Shown here piece by piece: positions 36,464 to 45,768 of a DNA stretch of 64,000 nt. Under the pieces are notes generated by a model that was not told the origin of the DNA, did no database searches, and saw nothing but the letters and a program-made list of their open reading frames with translations. Origin of the DNA: Desulfosporosinus metallidurans (lineage in GTDB: Bacteria > Bacillota > Desulfitobacteriia > Desulfitobacteriales > Desulfitobacteriaceae); assembly GCF_001936615.1 (NCBI RefSeq), contig NZ_MLBF01000005.1:1-64000 (forward strand), in the 5' to 3' direction. Each line of letters opens with the position of its first letter. Position 1 is the first letter of the stretch. A program made the translations under genes and the position numbers.

Positions 36464-36790
36464 TTAAGTGGGGCATCCTTTGGCACGCGCCAGCCGCTCC
36501 TCGTCTTCCTCGACCATGGGAAACGTCGGCATAAGCAAATCAAGCAGTGGATTTCCCATGGTCAGTGAATAATAAATCCATTGCCCTCCACGGCGTTCAT
36601 GTACAAATCCCGCTTGGCGAAGCCGCCTCATATGTTGAGACACCCCAGGCTGGCTTATTCCCAAGACTTCTGTCAGATCACAGACACATAACTCCCGCCC
36701 CTCCAGTAACGATAAAATTCTCAACCGAGTTTTGTCCCCAAGCACCTTAAATTCTTCAGCCATCTCCTCAATTCGCGGTTCAGACCCCAA
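36464..36790 (-). CDS. arsR: ArsR-family repressor, paralogue A
   Basis: About 108 residues: winged helix-turn-helix with the arsenic site ELCVCDLTEVL and recognition helix SQPGVSQHMRRLRQAGF. The start is set at TTG 36788-36790 because GGGGGT lies six bases upstream and the two close paralogues have the same TTG context. A longer frame begins inside the operator. A Cys near the C-terminus (AKGCPT) is conserved among the paralogues. It heads the operon with the metallophosphoesterase and acr3. Confidence 0.9.
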   Translation of the reverse strand: MGSEPRIEEMAEEFKVLGDKTRLRILSLLEGRELCVCDLTEVLGISQPGVSQHMRRLRQAGFVHERRGGQWIYYSLTMGNPLLDLLMPTFPMVEEDEERLARAKGCPT

Positions 36791-36820
36791 GCCCTTACCC
36801 CCTTTCGTTTTATTCATTGC

Positions 36821-36843
36821 TTATATAAGTATATTATTATATG
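36821..36843. promoter_or_regulatory. ArsR operator/promoter element A
   Basis: Contains TATATAAGTATATTATTATA directly upstream of arsR. The same 20-base core occurs before the two paralogous arsR genes (56066 and 58832), so it is the probable autoregulatory operator overlapping the promoter. Confidence 0.65.
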
Positions 36844-37032
36844 TTTTATAGAATTACAACTATAGATTCATTATTTGAATAAAAATAAAACCATATGTTT
36901 GATATGAACTGTACCTTACGCGCCTTTATCTGATTATTCAATTACCAAACTTGAGCTCCCTGTTTTCTCTCAATCTAGGGGGCAACAAAGGTATTGTCGA
37001 GTTATGGCGACATAAAACAGTTTAAGATCCTA

Positions 37033-37069
37033 AAGGGCCTTCATCCCAGCTCATGGGATGAGGGCCCTT
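37033..37069 (-). terminator. Terminator after the YuzD-like gene
   Basis: Long stem with arms AAGGGCC...CATCCCA and TGGGATG...GGGCCCTT and a 5-nt loop, eight bases after the stop. Confidence 0.75.
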
Positions 37070-37076
37070 CTTATGA

Positions 37077-37403
37077 TCAGCAAACCTTCCGAACCTCATC
37101 ATAAATCATACTGTGGCTGATTCCGCCATAAAAACGGACAACCCCGTTAACCGCCACCAGCGGTAAAGCAAAGCCGTTTTTAAACATTGTATGAGGGGTA
37201 TCGAAGCCCTTTAGGTCATCCTCAATAACATCGATAAACTGCAATTGCACGTCAGTCGCCAGATCACTTTCCTGGCAAAACCGGACTAAATCCTCGTACA
37301 TTTCCCCCATAGTTTTTTCCGTCGCTGAACCACAGGCCCCACCGCAACTGCACGAACCGGCCGGAGCCTCTTCACGGATTCCGAACACATCCACTTGAAC
37401 CAT
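37077..37403 (-). CDS. Small thioredoxin-fold (YuzD/DUF1462-like) protein
   Basis: 108 residues. The N-terminal strand is followed by GSCSCGGACGS, a Cys-rich loop where a redox or metal site would lie. The C-terminal half (VQLQFIDVIEDD..., FALPLVAVNGVVRFYGGIS) fits the YuzD-like thioredoxin fold with its cis-Pro. GGGGAGG precedes the ATG. It is monocistronic, between an ars operon and a degenerate kinase. A role in thiol or metalloid stress is inferred from location; the family match is by eye. Confidence 0.65.
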   Translation of the reverse strand: MVQVDVFGIREEAPAGSCSCGGACGSATEKTMGEMYEDLVRFCQESDLATDVQLQFIDVIEDDLKGFDTPHTMFKNGFALPLVAVNGVVRFYGGISHSMIYDEVRKVC

Positions 37404-37610
37404 AATTTTTCCTCCCCTTCTTAAGAATTAATCTTTTATTGTAATTCATTAACGCCCTTGAAAAACCTAATTAATTAACCGTTGCAGGGTGGTAAAGAAT
37501 TACCTCTTGCTGCTTAACTTTATATTTTAATATTAGTATACTATCATAGTTACCTATTTAAAAGACGAGAAGACCAACGCTCGTTCACAATCGCACCTGT
37601 TACTGCAACC

Positions 37611-38600
37611 TTGAATAAAGCTGTTAGTATTTTGGCGGTCAGCCTTCTCGCAGCACTCGCTCTTGCCATTGGCTTGGGCATCTTCTACTCTCTGCTCTTT
37701 ACCCGTCCCTTGAAAGCCATGAATTTCACCGCCCTGGAAATCACGCGGGGAAATTATTCAGCTAGGACAGGAGTCAACCGCAAGGATGAATTAGGACAGC
37801 TTGGAAACTCTCTTGATCATCTGACTTTAAAGCTGGGAAATACAATCAACCAGCTTTTTCAGGAGAAAGGAAAACTGAATGACATAATCTCGAGTATTTC
37901 AGGAGGAATCGTTGCCTTCGATACGACCCTTAAGCCAATAAGTGTCAATACCGCCCTTGCGGAAATCATGAATAGACCTCAACCATATCTGATTGAAGCA
38001 GTAGAAAAGGACCTCAATAATTTGGAGATTGAGGTTCAACTCACAATGGTTATGGAAGATAAGAAACCCTCACAAGTATTTAAAGATTGGTTGGGCAAAA
38101 GGCTCAAATTTACCGTTTCACCCATTGTAGACAACCACGGTACGGTTACAGGGAGCGTTGCACTAGTTCAAGATATCAGTGAGAGCGAGCGCCTGGAACA
38201 ACTACGCCGGGATTTTGTCGCCAATGTGTCTCATGAATTCCGTACTCCACTGACCGTCATCCGTGGTTCCTTTGAAGCCTTAGTGGATGGGATGGTTGAA
38301 AACAGTGAGGATATCAGGCGTTACCACCATAGGATCCTTGAATCAAAAATACTTGAGAATAATACGCTCTCCATCATCATTCGGGATCAAGGGTATGGTA
38401 TTGCTGCCGATGAACTTCCCTATATTTGGGACCGTTTCTACAAGGTTGATAAATCCCGTCAAGGCCTTGGCACAGGACTAGGGCTTGCTATAGCCAAGCA
38501 CCTGCTCGAACTTCATGACGGCAAGGTTTTTGTTCAGAGCGAGATCGGCAAAGGAACTGAAATAGAGATAAAACTGTTTGTTAGACTTTACTCACTTTAA
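37611..38600 (+). pseudogene. PhoR-like sensor histidine kinase with internal deletion
   Basis: The frame opens at a TTG within what should be a longer protein: one membrane segment, HAMP (TRPLKAMNFTALEITRGNYSARTG), a PAS-like domain, and a HisKA domain with the phospho-accepting His in NVSHEFRTPL. At about residue 240 (HHRILESK) it jumps directly to the G1 box (ILENNTLSIIIRDQGYGIAADELPYIWDRFYKVDK). The second half of HisKA and the ATP-binding N box are missing. The 5' half of the sensor is also absent. It cannot bind ATP normally and is most likely a remnant. Its 3' end overlaps the convergent molybdoenzyme gene by 20 bp. Confidence 0.75.
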
Positions 38601-40980
38601 CGACCGTTTCCATAAAGGGTTGCCCTCCTCCGATCGGATCAACCATGACCGGAACTAGGGAATTCAAATGTACCCCAAACGTATGCCACCATTGTCCTTG
38701 ATCATCAGGTGTTGGTACTACCTTTTTCCCTGAAGCATAGCGACCGTATTCAGTGTGTCCGACCCCCATGGCAAATGCCACCACTAAGGGATGGATTCCT
38801 TCCGTTACCCGGACTTTTGTTTTTTGTTGGCCGACCTTGGATTGCACGATCACTTCGTCCCCGTCTTTAAGATTCCGTTTGGCTGCACTCTGAGGATGAA
38901 TCCAGAGGGGATTGTCATGAAATATCTCACTAAGCCACTTGCAATTAGCTGTCCGGGACTGAGTCTGCACGTGCACTTTAAAGGTCGTCAAGATCAAGTC
39001 ATCCTGGGCAAGATTTTCTAAATGCTCAATCGGCACATAAGTGGGTAGCGGCGGCAATCCTTTCTCTTCTAGGATTTTTGAATAAATTTCAAATTTACCG
39101 CTTAACGGAAAAGCCGTTGGTATAAACCCTTGTAGCGCTTGATCCTTGATCATGACCCCCACGTACTTCTTTTTATCCCCCTCCATCTTATAAATCGTTC
39201 CGTTTTCGACGATTGTGCCGTTTAAAGTTTCCGATTTTATCGGCTTTTTATAGCGGTAGTACTCCAGCTTCTTGTTGGGATCAAACCACACGCCATGTTT
39301 TTTTAGATAATCCAAACCGCCAGCAGCCTGCAAACCCTCAATTCCAGCAATTCTACCCGCGACGTATTCATCCATAGTCTTAAAATCAAAAAACTTCTCT
39401 AAGCCACCCCCGATCCGTTGAGCTAGATCGATAAGCACATCTTGAAAAGGACGAGATTCTCCCAGCGGGGGAATCACAGGTTGGCGCAGAGCTACATAGG
39501 GATTACGAGAAAAACAATCTTCCTGCTCTAGGTTTTGGCGTTCGAGATAGGTTGCATCCGGTAATATCAGGTCCGCAAACAAGGTCGCTTCTCCCATATA
39601 GGCATCGACCGAGACAAAATAGGGAATCAACGTTTCATTCGCAAGAATTTGTTTCATATGTTCAGTATCCGGATAAGAGTAAGCATCATTGTTGACATAG
39701 GTGACATAGATACTGCACTTCGCACGTCCCTCTTCGATCAGAGGTAATCCAAGCTGAGCTACCCCGTGAGATGCCAGTGGATATTCATGCGGCTTAACCA
39801 GTTCGCTTTTTTGCGCAAGAGCCGGGGGCTTAGAAGCCTTTTCTTTGTATTTTATAGCTTCAGCCATACCGTATCCGCCCGGTGCATCCACACTTCCGAT
39901 GACAGCGTTCAGCAATGAGATGCAGCGTTCCGACATCGTACCATTGGAATGGCTGGCAACCCCGCGATAGGAAAGTGTCGTCGCGTGAGGACGGGCTGAA
40001 GCGAATTCAAGTGCCAGACGACGGATATCAGGCGCTGCTACTCCACTAATTTTCTCGGCCCACTCCGGTGTGTAGGGCGCCAGATGGGCTTTGAGTTGCT
40101 CCACGCTGCTCGTCGTCCAAGTATTGATAAAGTCCGCATCATATTCCCCGGCATCCATGATCGCCTTGGTCATAGCTAAGGCGACTGCACCATCCGTACC
40201 CGGCTTGATGGGAAACCACTCGTCACTGCGTCCTGCAGTATTACTTAACCGTACATCAAACGTGACGAGCTTTGCCCTTTGATTGACACGGGCTTCAGAA
40301 ATCCGCTGCGCCAAAGAAACGTGGATGGTATGCGCTTCAAAGGGATTACTGCCAAAATTCAGGATATATTTCGTATGATCCACATCCGGAAGCTCCCGGT
40401 AATACCCCCATGTTAATTCATTGGCAACAAATTTACTCCCTTCGCAAATGGTCGTATGATTCAATTGATGAGGAGTGCCATAGGCCGTAAAGAAACGCTC
40501 CGTCAAATCTCCAATCCTGTTTCGACCACTGCGGAATACCACTTCCTGAGCTCGTCCTTGCTCCCGGAGTGTTTTCATTTTGCCAACAAGTTCGCTTAAG
40601 GCCTGGTCCCAGGAAATACGCTCCCATTTTCCTTCTCCGCGTTTCCCAGCTCGTTTTAGAGGATAGAGAATCCGATCCGGATCATAGACCTGGTTCACGC
40701 CAGCCTGCCCTTTGGCGCATAATCGTCCCCGACTATTCGGATGTTCCGGATTTCCTTCAATCTTAACCAAGCGACCGTCTTCCACATAACCGATAATTCC
40801 ACAACCGCTGACACATTGCAAACAAACACTGGGAATCCCTTGACGTTCTCCATTATTTTTCGGAGAAAAATCTTTGCCACTTTCCAACAGTTCCATCGCT
40901 TTCAGAGAAGGCGGAACAAGCAAGGGACTGCTGAGAAGCCCCATTAATGCTCCACTTTTAAGAAATTCTCTCCTGTTCAC
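38581..40980 (-). CDS. Molybdopterin catalytic subunit, PsrA/PhsA-like, operon 3
   Basis: About 799 residues: Tat signal (NRREFLKSGA), [4Fe-4S] ligands C53-x2-C56-x3-C60 and GRLCAKGQAG, Mo-ligand Cys in HTTICEGS. GTG at 40978-40980 is chosen as start because AAGGAG lies eight bases upstream. It is shorter than the TtrA-like enzymes and nearer in length to polysulfide/thiosulfate reductase and arsenate reductase catalytic subunits. No motif fixes the substrate. It belongs to the FeS-NrfD-catalytic operon 3, divergent from sensor set 3. No TorD gene adjoins it. Confidence 0.85.
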   Translation of the reverse strand: MNRREFLKSGALMGLLSSPLLVPPSLKAMELLESGKDFSPKNNGERQGIPSVCLQCVSGCGIIGYVEDGRLVKIEGNPEHPNSRGRLCAKGQAGVNQVYDPDRILYPLKRAGKRGEGKWERISWDQALSELVGKMKTLREQGRAQEVVFRSGRNRIGDLTERFFTAYGTPHQLNHTTICEGSKFVANELTWGYYRELPDVDHTKYILNFGSNPFEAHTIHVSLAQRISEARVNQRAKLVTFDVRLSNTAGRSDEWFPIKPGTDGAVALAMTKAIMDAGEYDADFINTWTTSSVEQLKAHLAPYTPEWAEKISGVAAPDIRRLALEFASARPHATTLSYRGVASHSNGTMSERCISLLNAVIGSVDAPGGYGMAEAIKYKEKASKPPALAQKSELVKPHEYPLASHGVAQLGLPLIEEGRAKCSIYVTYVNNDAYSYPDTEHMKQILANETLIPYFVSVDAYMGEATLFADLILPDATYLERQNLEQEDCFSRNPYVALRQPVIPPLGESRPFQDVLIDLAQRIGGGLEKFFDFKTMDEYVAGRIAGIEGLQAAGGLDYLKKHGVWFDPNKKLEYYRYKKPIKSETLNGTIVENGTIYKMEGDKKKYVGVMIKDQALQGFIPTAFPLSGKFEIYSKILEEKGLPPLPTYVPIEHLENLAQDDLILTTFKVHVQTQSRTANCKWLSEIFHDNPLWIHPQSAAKRNLKDGDEVIVQSKVGQQKTKVRVTEGIHPLVVAFAMGVGHTEYGRYASGKKVVPTPDDQGQWWHTFGVHLNSLVPVMVDPIGGGQPFMETVVKVSKV

Positions 40981-41187
40981 AGTGTTCACTCCTTGCTCAA
41001 TTCTACAGGTATTTGAGATGCTCATGAATCATCCTCCGACGCAAATTGCAACCCTAGACCTAAATTCTATAAAGGAAACTTACTTCAGAAGGGATTTCAG
41101 ACTCCTTCTGAATTTTAGCTGAACTTATCCAGGGGCTTAGTGCCGCTTAACTCCCACTTAAGAAGTGGAAGTCTTAGTGGCGCCCGA

Positions 41188-42108
41188 TCAAGTCAAAGGT
41201 TGCAACTGTCCGACATAAAGAATGAGAAAACGGGAGGCGTATCCCCCGATCAATACTGCCAAAAGCAAAATTCTTACCCACTGCAAACTGACGTTTTCCC
41301 GTCGTCGCAGCCACCAGAATCCGATTCCTGGGAGCACCAGTCCCAAGGCTAGCGCGACTCCCCAAAACAGCCATCCAAAATCGATCATGAGTAAGCTAGC
41401 CGCTTCCCGAGTGTCGCGTGTGCCATGCCCATAAACGGCGATCCACAACAACCAGTTTCCGAGTGTAATCCATAACATAACGCTCAACGAAGTGAGCAAA
41501 TTTCGAATCCTCATCCACCTGCCCTCTTGTTGACCTGCAAATGTACCGAGTAGACTCAGTGCTGCCAGCCCGGTGATTAAAAATAACAATACGGAAGTGA
41601 TTGTTGTTTCCGGAGTCTGCCATAAGGCCCGCCCATAATTAACACTGAGCAAAAAACCATGATAGACTCCAATGGCTAAGCCCAGTAACGCAGCGATCCA
41701 ACCGATCCAGCTACGAGAGCCGGACAACATATTGGTTTTTGTGCTTTCGTTTCCCTCTTTATCCCGCCACCATTGCCATGCGTAGATTAAAGAGAAAACC
41801 AGGAATAATCCCTGCAACCAGGATCCCCAAGCCAAGACGGAGGAAGCCTGCGGGTGAATGAGCAGCTCATAAATACGAAAGGGCTGCCCTAATTCACTGA
41901 GCAGAAAAATCAGGCCTAACATTACCAGAAACGGAGCGGTAATGCTTCCAACACGAATGAGCGCGCGATGTTTACTCTGGTTATGCCAAGTCAGCCAAAA
42001 TGCGGTCAGGAAAAGCCCCACACCCATGCCACCGAAAAAGAGATCGAGAGCCACCTTATTTTCCCAATAAATATGATGAACGACATCATAGGTGATCGTT
42101 ACTGGCAT
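41188..42108 (-). CDS. NrfD-type membrane subunit, operon 3
   Basis: 306 residues with about eight hydrophobic segments; the N-terminus YDVVHHIYWENKVALDLFFGGMGVGLFLTAFWL is the NrfD pattern and SELGQPFRIYELLIHPQASSVLAWGSWL follows. It overlaps the FeS gene by 23 bp and is separated from the catalytic gene by about 200 bp without a clear terminator. It links the menaquinone pool to the FeS subunit. Confidence 0.88.
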   Translation of the reverse strand: MPVTITYDVVHHIYWENKVALDLFFGGMGVGLFLTAFWLTWHNQSKHRALIRVGSITAPFLVMLGLIFLLSELGQPFRIYELLIHPQASSVLAWGSWLQGLFLVFSLIYAWQWWRDKEGNESTKTNMLSGSRSWIGWIAALLGLAIGVYHGFLLSVNYGRALWQTPETTITSVLLFLITGLAALSLLGTFAGQQEGRWMRIRNLLTSLSVMLWITLGNWLLWIAVYGHGTRDTREAASLLMIDFGWLFWGVALALGLVLPGIGFWWLRRRENVSLQWVRILLLAVLIGGYASRFLILYVGQLQPLT

Positions 42109-42712
42109 TAAAAGCCCTCCGTTCTATGTCATTATGATACTTATACGTTGGAATCAGCGTGTCTTTATCCGGGATAATGTAATACACTTGAGGACTTGTT
42201 CCCATTTCCGGTTTCAAAACCTGTACTTCCTGTGTATCCAACAATTTCCGAACTTCACTGTTAGGGTCATTGAGATCTCCAAAAATACGGTTACGCCCCA
42301 CACAGGTATTCACACAGCTCGGAACCATGCCTTTGTCAACCCGATGATAACAGAAATCACACTTGTTGGCCACGTGTTTGCTAGGATGCGAAAACCGGGC
42401 TTCATAGGGGCAGGCCATAATACACGCTTTACACCCAATACAAAGGGATTCATCGACAACCACAATCCCATCTGGACGCTTATACGTGGCTTTCACCGGA
42501 CAAACGAATGTACACGGAGGATTATCACAATGATTGCAGAGACGTGGTAAAAAACTCACGCGGACATGCGGATAACGTCCCTTTTCCTCAGTCTTCACCC
42601 ACGCCCGCCAGTACCCGAGTGGAACGTCAAACTCCGATTTACAAGCAACAGAACAAGCATGACAGCCGATACACTTACGTAGGTCAACCACCATGGCATA
42701 ACGTTTATTCAT
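42086..42712 (-). CDS. Four-cluster ferredoxin-like subunit, operon 3
   Basis: About 208 residues with sixteen Cys in four sets (CIGCHACSVAC, CNHCDNPPCTFVC, CIGCKACIMAC, CDFC...CVNTC). First gene of operon 3; ATG at 42710-42712 is preceded by AGGGGG at a rather long 12 bases, with a TTG alternative four codons upstream. It passes electrons to the PsrA-like catalytic subunit. The 230-bp region upstream is divergent with the PhnD-like gene 3 and should hold both promoters. Confidence 0.92.
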   Translation of the reverse strand: MNKRYAMVVDLRKCIGCHACSVACKSEFDVPLGYWRAWVKTEEKGRYPHVRVSFLPRLCNHCDNPPCTFVCPVKATYKRPDGIVVVDESLCIGCKACIMACPYEARFSHPSKHVANKCDFCYHRVDKGMVPSCVNTCVGRNRIFGDLNDPNSEVRKLLDTQEVQVLKPEMGTSPQVYYIIPDKDTLIPTYKYHNDIERRAFNASNDHL

Positions 42713-42946
42713 GATAGAGCGCAACCCCCTCTCCTATTTATTTCTTATTGTGTTTAATTGGCCCATTTATTATGTATCGACAAAGAGAACCTTCATCTTG
42801 GTACGCACGACAAAGATTGCAAACGCTCGCAAAAACGATAAACTAGGTGTAGGAGATGAGGCAACTAATCCCTTGACAAATACATTTCATGCTTGCTTTA
42901 GGTTAAACATAAAGAGGCTTTGATTTATGGTTAGGAGAGGATAAAC

Positions 42947-43882
42947 GTGTCAAAGGTACGATTATTGGTCTTGAGTATGATTCTTTTACTTTTGCCTACG
43001 ATGGGATGCTCAACTATAACAAAGGAGAACGTCATCCCTCTTACAACGAAAGATCAAACCCCGGTTGTCGCCAAGAGGGATGTGACTTCATCCGTATATA
43101 CGTTTAGCTTTGATCGAAGGATGGACCCAGCAGAGGATGTGAAAATGTATGCTCCTTTCCTGGAGTACCTAGAAAGAACAACAGGTTATAATTTCAAACT
43201 TCGACCAATGGCCCAAAATCAAAATCTAATTGAGGAACTGGGCACAGGACGGGTGGACATTGCTGCTATAGGAACGCTTAGTTACTTAAAAGCCCATCAA
43301 AAGTATGGAGTTCGTGCCGTTGTCCGAGGCATAACGGAACAAGGTAAAGCGGAATATCGGGCTCTAATCATTACTTCGACCAATAGCAACCTACGATCCC
43401 TCAGCGACTTACGGGGCAAAACGTTTACCTTTGGTTCAGATACCTCAACCCAAGGTTATCTCATTCCGCTGATCATGCTTACCGAGGCAGGGGTTAAATT
43501 AACAGATCTTACAGGATATACGTTTGCCGGTTCACATTTCGACACTGCAAACGCGGTTATTAGTGGAAAATACGCCGCAGGAGGAATACAAGATACCTTG
43601 GGACGAGAGTTGGCAAATAAAGGACTGGTTCGAATCTTGGCGGAGTCTGAGGAATTTCCCAGCAGCACCATTTCAGTCTCCCCTTCTCTTCCAACAGAGG
43701 TGGTAAAGAAGGTCCAGGAAGCATTGTTAAAGTTTGCACCCGAAGGTAAAGATAAAGGGATGCTATACCATTGGGATCAAACTGAAATGCCACTAGGCTT
43801 TGTTTCAACTGATGATAAAGATTTCGAAAAAGCAAGGATTTGGGCTGTTCGTCTCGGCTTATTCAACGGAGGGACAGAATGA
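42947..43882 (+). CDS. PhnD-like binding lipoprotein 3 (signal sensor)
   Basis: 311 residues with a lipoprotein signal (LLLPTMGC). The PhnD fold is seen in FDRRMDPAEDVKMYAPFLEYLERTTGYNFKL, TGRVDIAAIGTLSYLKA and LSDLRGKTFTFGSDTSTQGYLIP. The binding-site stretches differ from those of proteins 1 and 2 (AAIGTLS in place of FICSGA), suggesting another ligand. GTG start with AGGAGAGG upstream. It overlaps the kinase gene by ATGA. Read with the kinase and regulator downstream, it is a sensor and not a transporter. Confidence 0.9.
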   Translation: MSKVRLLVLSMILLLLPTMGCSTITKENVIPLTTKDQTPVVAKRDVTSSVYTFSFDRRMDPAEDVKMYAPFLEYLERTTGYNFKLRPMAQNQNLIEELGTGRVDIAAIGTLSYLKAHQKYGVRAVVRGITEQGKAEYRALIITSTNSNLRSLSDLRGKTFTFGSDTSTQGYLIPLIMLTEAGVKLTDLTGYTFAGSHFDTANAVISGKYAAGGIQDTLGRELANKGLVRILAESEEFPSSTISVSPSLPTEVVKKVQEALLKFAPEGKDKGMLYHWDQTEMPLGFVSTDDKDFEKARIWAVRLGLFNGGTE

Positions 43883-45768
43883 AACTTGGCAATAAGATAT
43901 CTATAGTTACCGTCGCCATCATTGCTGTGATGGGTTTATTGACAGTACCCCTCATCAGTCATTTTGTAGGAAATGCCTTACGCGAGTCTGTGCAGGACAA
44001 GGAAATCTCCTTGGCTAAAGTGGTTGCCAGTAACCTCGCGAACCCAGCTTTGACCGGAAATTATTTAACAGTTCAAAGAAATCTTGAGGGATTAAAGGAA
44101 GATCGGCAGTTGGTGTATGCCTTTCTCATCTTACCGGATGGCAGTATATTACATACGTTTAAGGGAAATATCTCATCCGAACTTGTAGAACTCAACCGCC
44201 TTACTCCCAAACAATCCCAAGCTTTAAAATCTTTTTCCTCTAACGACGGAAGAGTCGAAGATGTTGGAGTATTGCTACTCGATGGATTAGAGAGTGAACT
44301 GCATATTGGGTATAAAGAGGACTATATACAGGCAACCTTGAAACGTGTCTTTGAAACGATTTTCACTCTAACTCTAGTTGGGGTAATTTTAGGCAGCTTA
44401 GCTGCAGGCGCTTTAGGTAAATATCTCTCTTCTCCGATTGCAACACTTACGATTTTAACCCGTAAAATTACGGAGGGACAACTGGATCACCGAGTAAACA
44501 TTACTACGAAGGATGAAGTTGGAGAATTAGCTCAAAGTTTTAATCGGATGCTTACTGCCCTAGAGGAGAGTATGTCGAAAATCAAAGTTGCAGAGGAAGA
44601 ACAACGAATTAAAAACCGAGAGCTTTCGGTATTAAACGGGGTCGCGGAAACGATTCGGCTGGGTCAAGAAATAAACACAGTACTCCAGGACGCACTAGTT
44701 CAGATTGTAGAAAACCTTGCTTTAAGTGGAGGATGGGTTCAGCTGCGTTCTAGAGAGACCACGGAGATTAATAACATAATTACCCTGGGGATTGCTGAAC
44801 ATACGATCCCTTGTTCGGAATGTGAATTCTGTGAATGTGACCTTTCAATGATCGAGCAAGGACAATGCTTGTCAAAAAGTTCCTTACATAAGGACGGGCG
44901 AACCTATCAGGTTACAGGAGTCCCGATTTTTGTCAATGATCGCATTTTAGGTGCAATCTACCTTCTAAGTAACAAAGAACTCATTTCCGCTGATTTGGTA
45001 ACCCTGCAAACGATTGGCGGTCAGCTTGGAACGATGATTGAGAATGTAAACCTTTGGAAAGAACTCAAAGCTCGGGAAGCCAAAGTGAGCCAACTGTTAG
45101 AAAAAGTCATTGTGGCGCAAGAGGATGAACGTAAACGGATTGCCAGAGAGTTACATGACGAGACAAGCCAGTCCCTCGCTGCTTTAGCAATGCGTTTAAA
45201 AGTCTCAATGGGTTGGATTCACAAAGACACCCGCAAAGCAGAAACCTTATTAGAGGAATCCAAGGATGAAGTGGTGCGGATTATGAGAGAACTGCATAAC
45301 ATCGTCTTTCATTTGCGTCCCACCTTGTTGGATGATTTAGGGCTTGTTCCAGCCTTAAGATGGCTCGCTGAAAGTCGGGATTGGAAGGAACCGCCTGAAG
45401 TCGACGTTCAAGGAAACTGGTCTAAGGAAAGAATCGATCCCCAAGTGGAAACGACCTTGTATCGTATTGGGCAAGAGGCGATTACCAACGCCGCAAAATA
45501 TTCTCAAGCAACTCACCTTTTTATAGAATTTAAGGTTGAAGAGACTAAAGCCATTTTAAAAATTCAAGACAATGGAAAAGGGTTCATTTGGGATGAAAAT
45601 ATGTTTGAAATAGAGCAAGGAAAGAAACCTTTAGGATTAATTGGCATGATGGAGAGGGCATCCTTAATCGGTGGACGTGTGGAAATTTATTCTGAAGTTA
45701 AGCACGGCACTACCGTCGAAACGGTAATTCCGCTGAAAAAGGAGGATAACAGCTATGGAAAAAATTAA
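43879..45768 (+). CDS. Sensor histidine kinase 3 with a Cys-rich GAF domain
   Basis: 629 residues from ATG 43879 (GGAGGG six bases before; overlaps the lipoprotein stop). TM1 about 8-30, an external region, TM2 about 160-180, HAMP, a GAF domain about 250-390, a HisKA_3 domain with His426 (RKRIARELHDETSQ) and an HATPase domain. The GAF domain carries C312-S-E-C315-E-F-C318-E-C320 and C330, a tight Cys cluster well suited to a metal or FeS cluster. Kinases 1 and 2 lack both GAF and cluster. It could therefore combine an outside signal from the binding protein with an internal redox or oxygen signal, as in NreB-like kinases (inference). Confidence 0.9.
   Translation: MKLGNKISIVTVAIIAVMGLLTVPLISHFVGNALRESVQDKEISLAKVVASNLANPALTGNYLTVQRNLEGLKEDRQLVYAFLILPDGSILHTFKGNISSELVELNRLTPKQSQALKSFSSNDGRVEDVGVLLLDGLESELHIGYKEDYIQATLKRVFETIFTLTLVGVILGSLAAGALGKYLSSPIATLTILTRKITEGQLDHRVNITTKDEVGELAQSFNRMLTALEESMSKIKVAEEEQRIKNRELSVLNGVAETIRLGQEINTVLQDALVQIVENLALSGGWVQLRSRETTEINNIITLGIAEHTIPCSECEFCECDLSMIEQGQCLSKSSLHKDGRTYQVTGVPIFVNDRILGAIYLLSNKELISADLVTLQTIGGQLGTMIENVNLWKELKAREAKVSQLLEKVIVAQEDERKRIARELHDETSQSLAALAMRLKVSMGWIHKDTRKAETLLEESKDEVVRIMRELHNIVFHLRPTLLDDLGLVPALRWLAESRDWKEPPEVDVQGNWSKERIDPQVETTLYRIGQEAITNAAKYSQATHLFIEFKVEETKAILKIQDNGKGFIWDENMFEIEQGKKPLGLIGMMERASLIGGRVEIYSEVKHGTTVETVIPLKKEDNSYGKN

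Noticed and set aside
38581..40980. Arsenate respiratory reductase ArrA for the operon 3 enzyme
   Set aside because: Length and arsenic genes nearby made it tempting, but no ArrA-specific motif could be recognised by eye, and the same DMSO-reductase features fit PsrA/PhsA. Left as PsrA/PhsA-like with unknown substrate.
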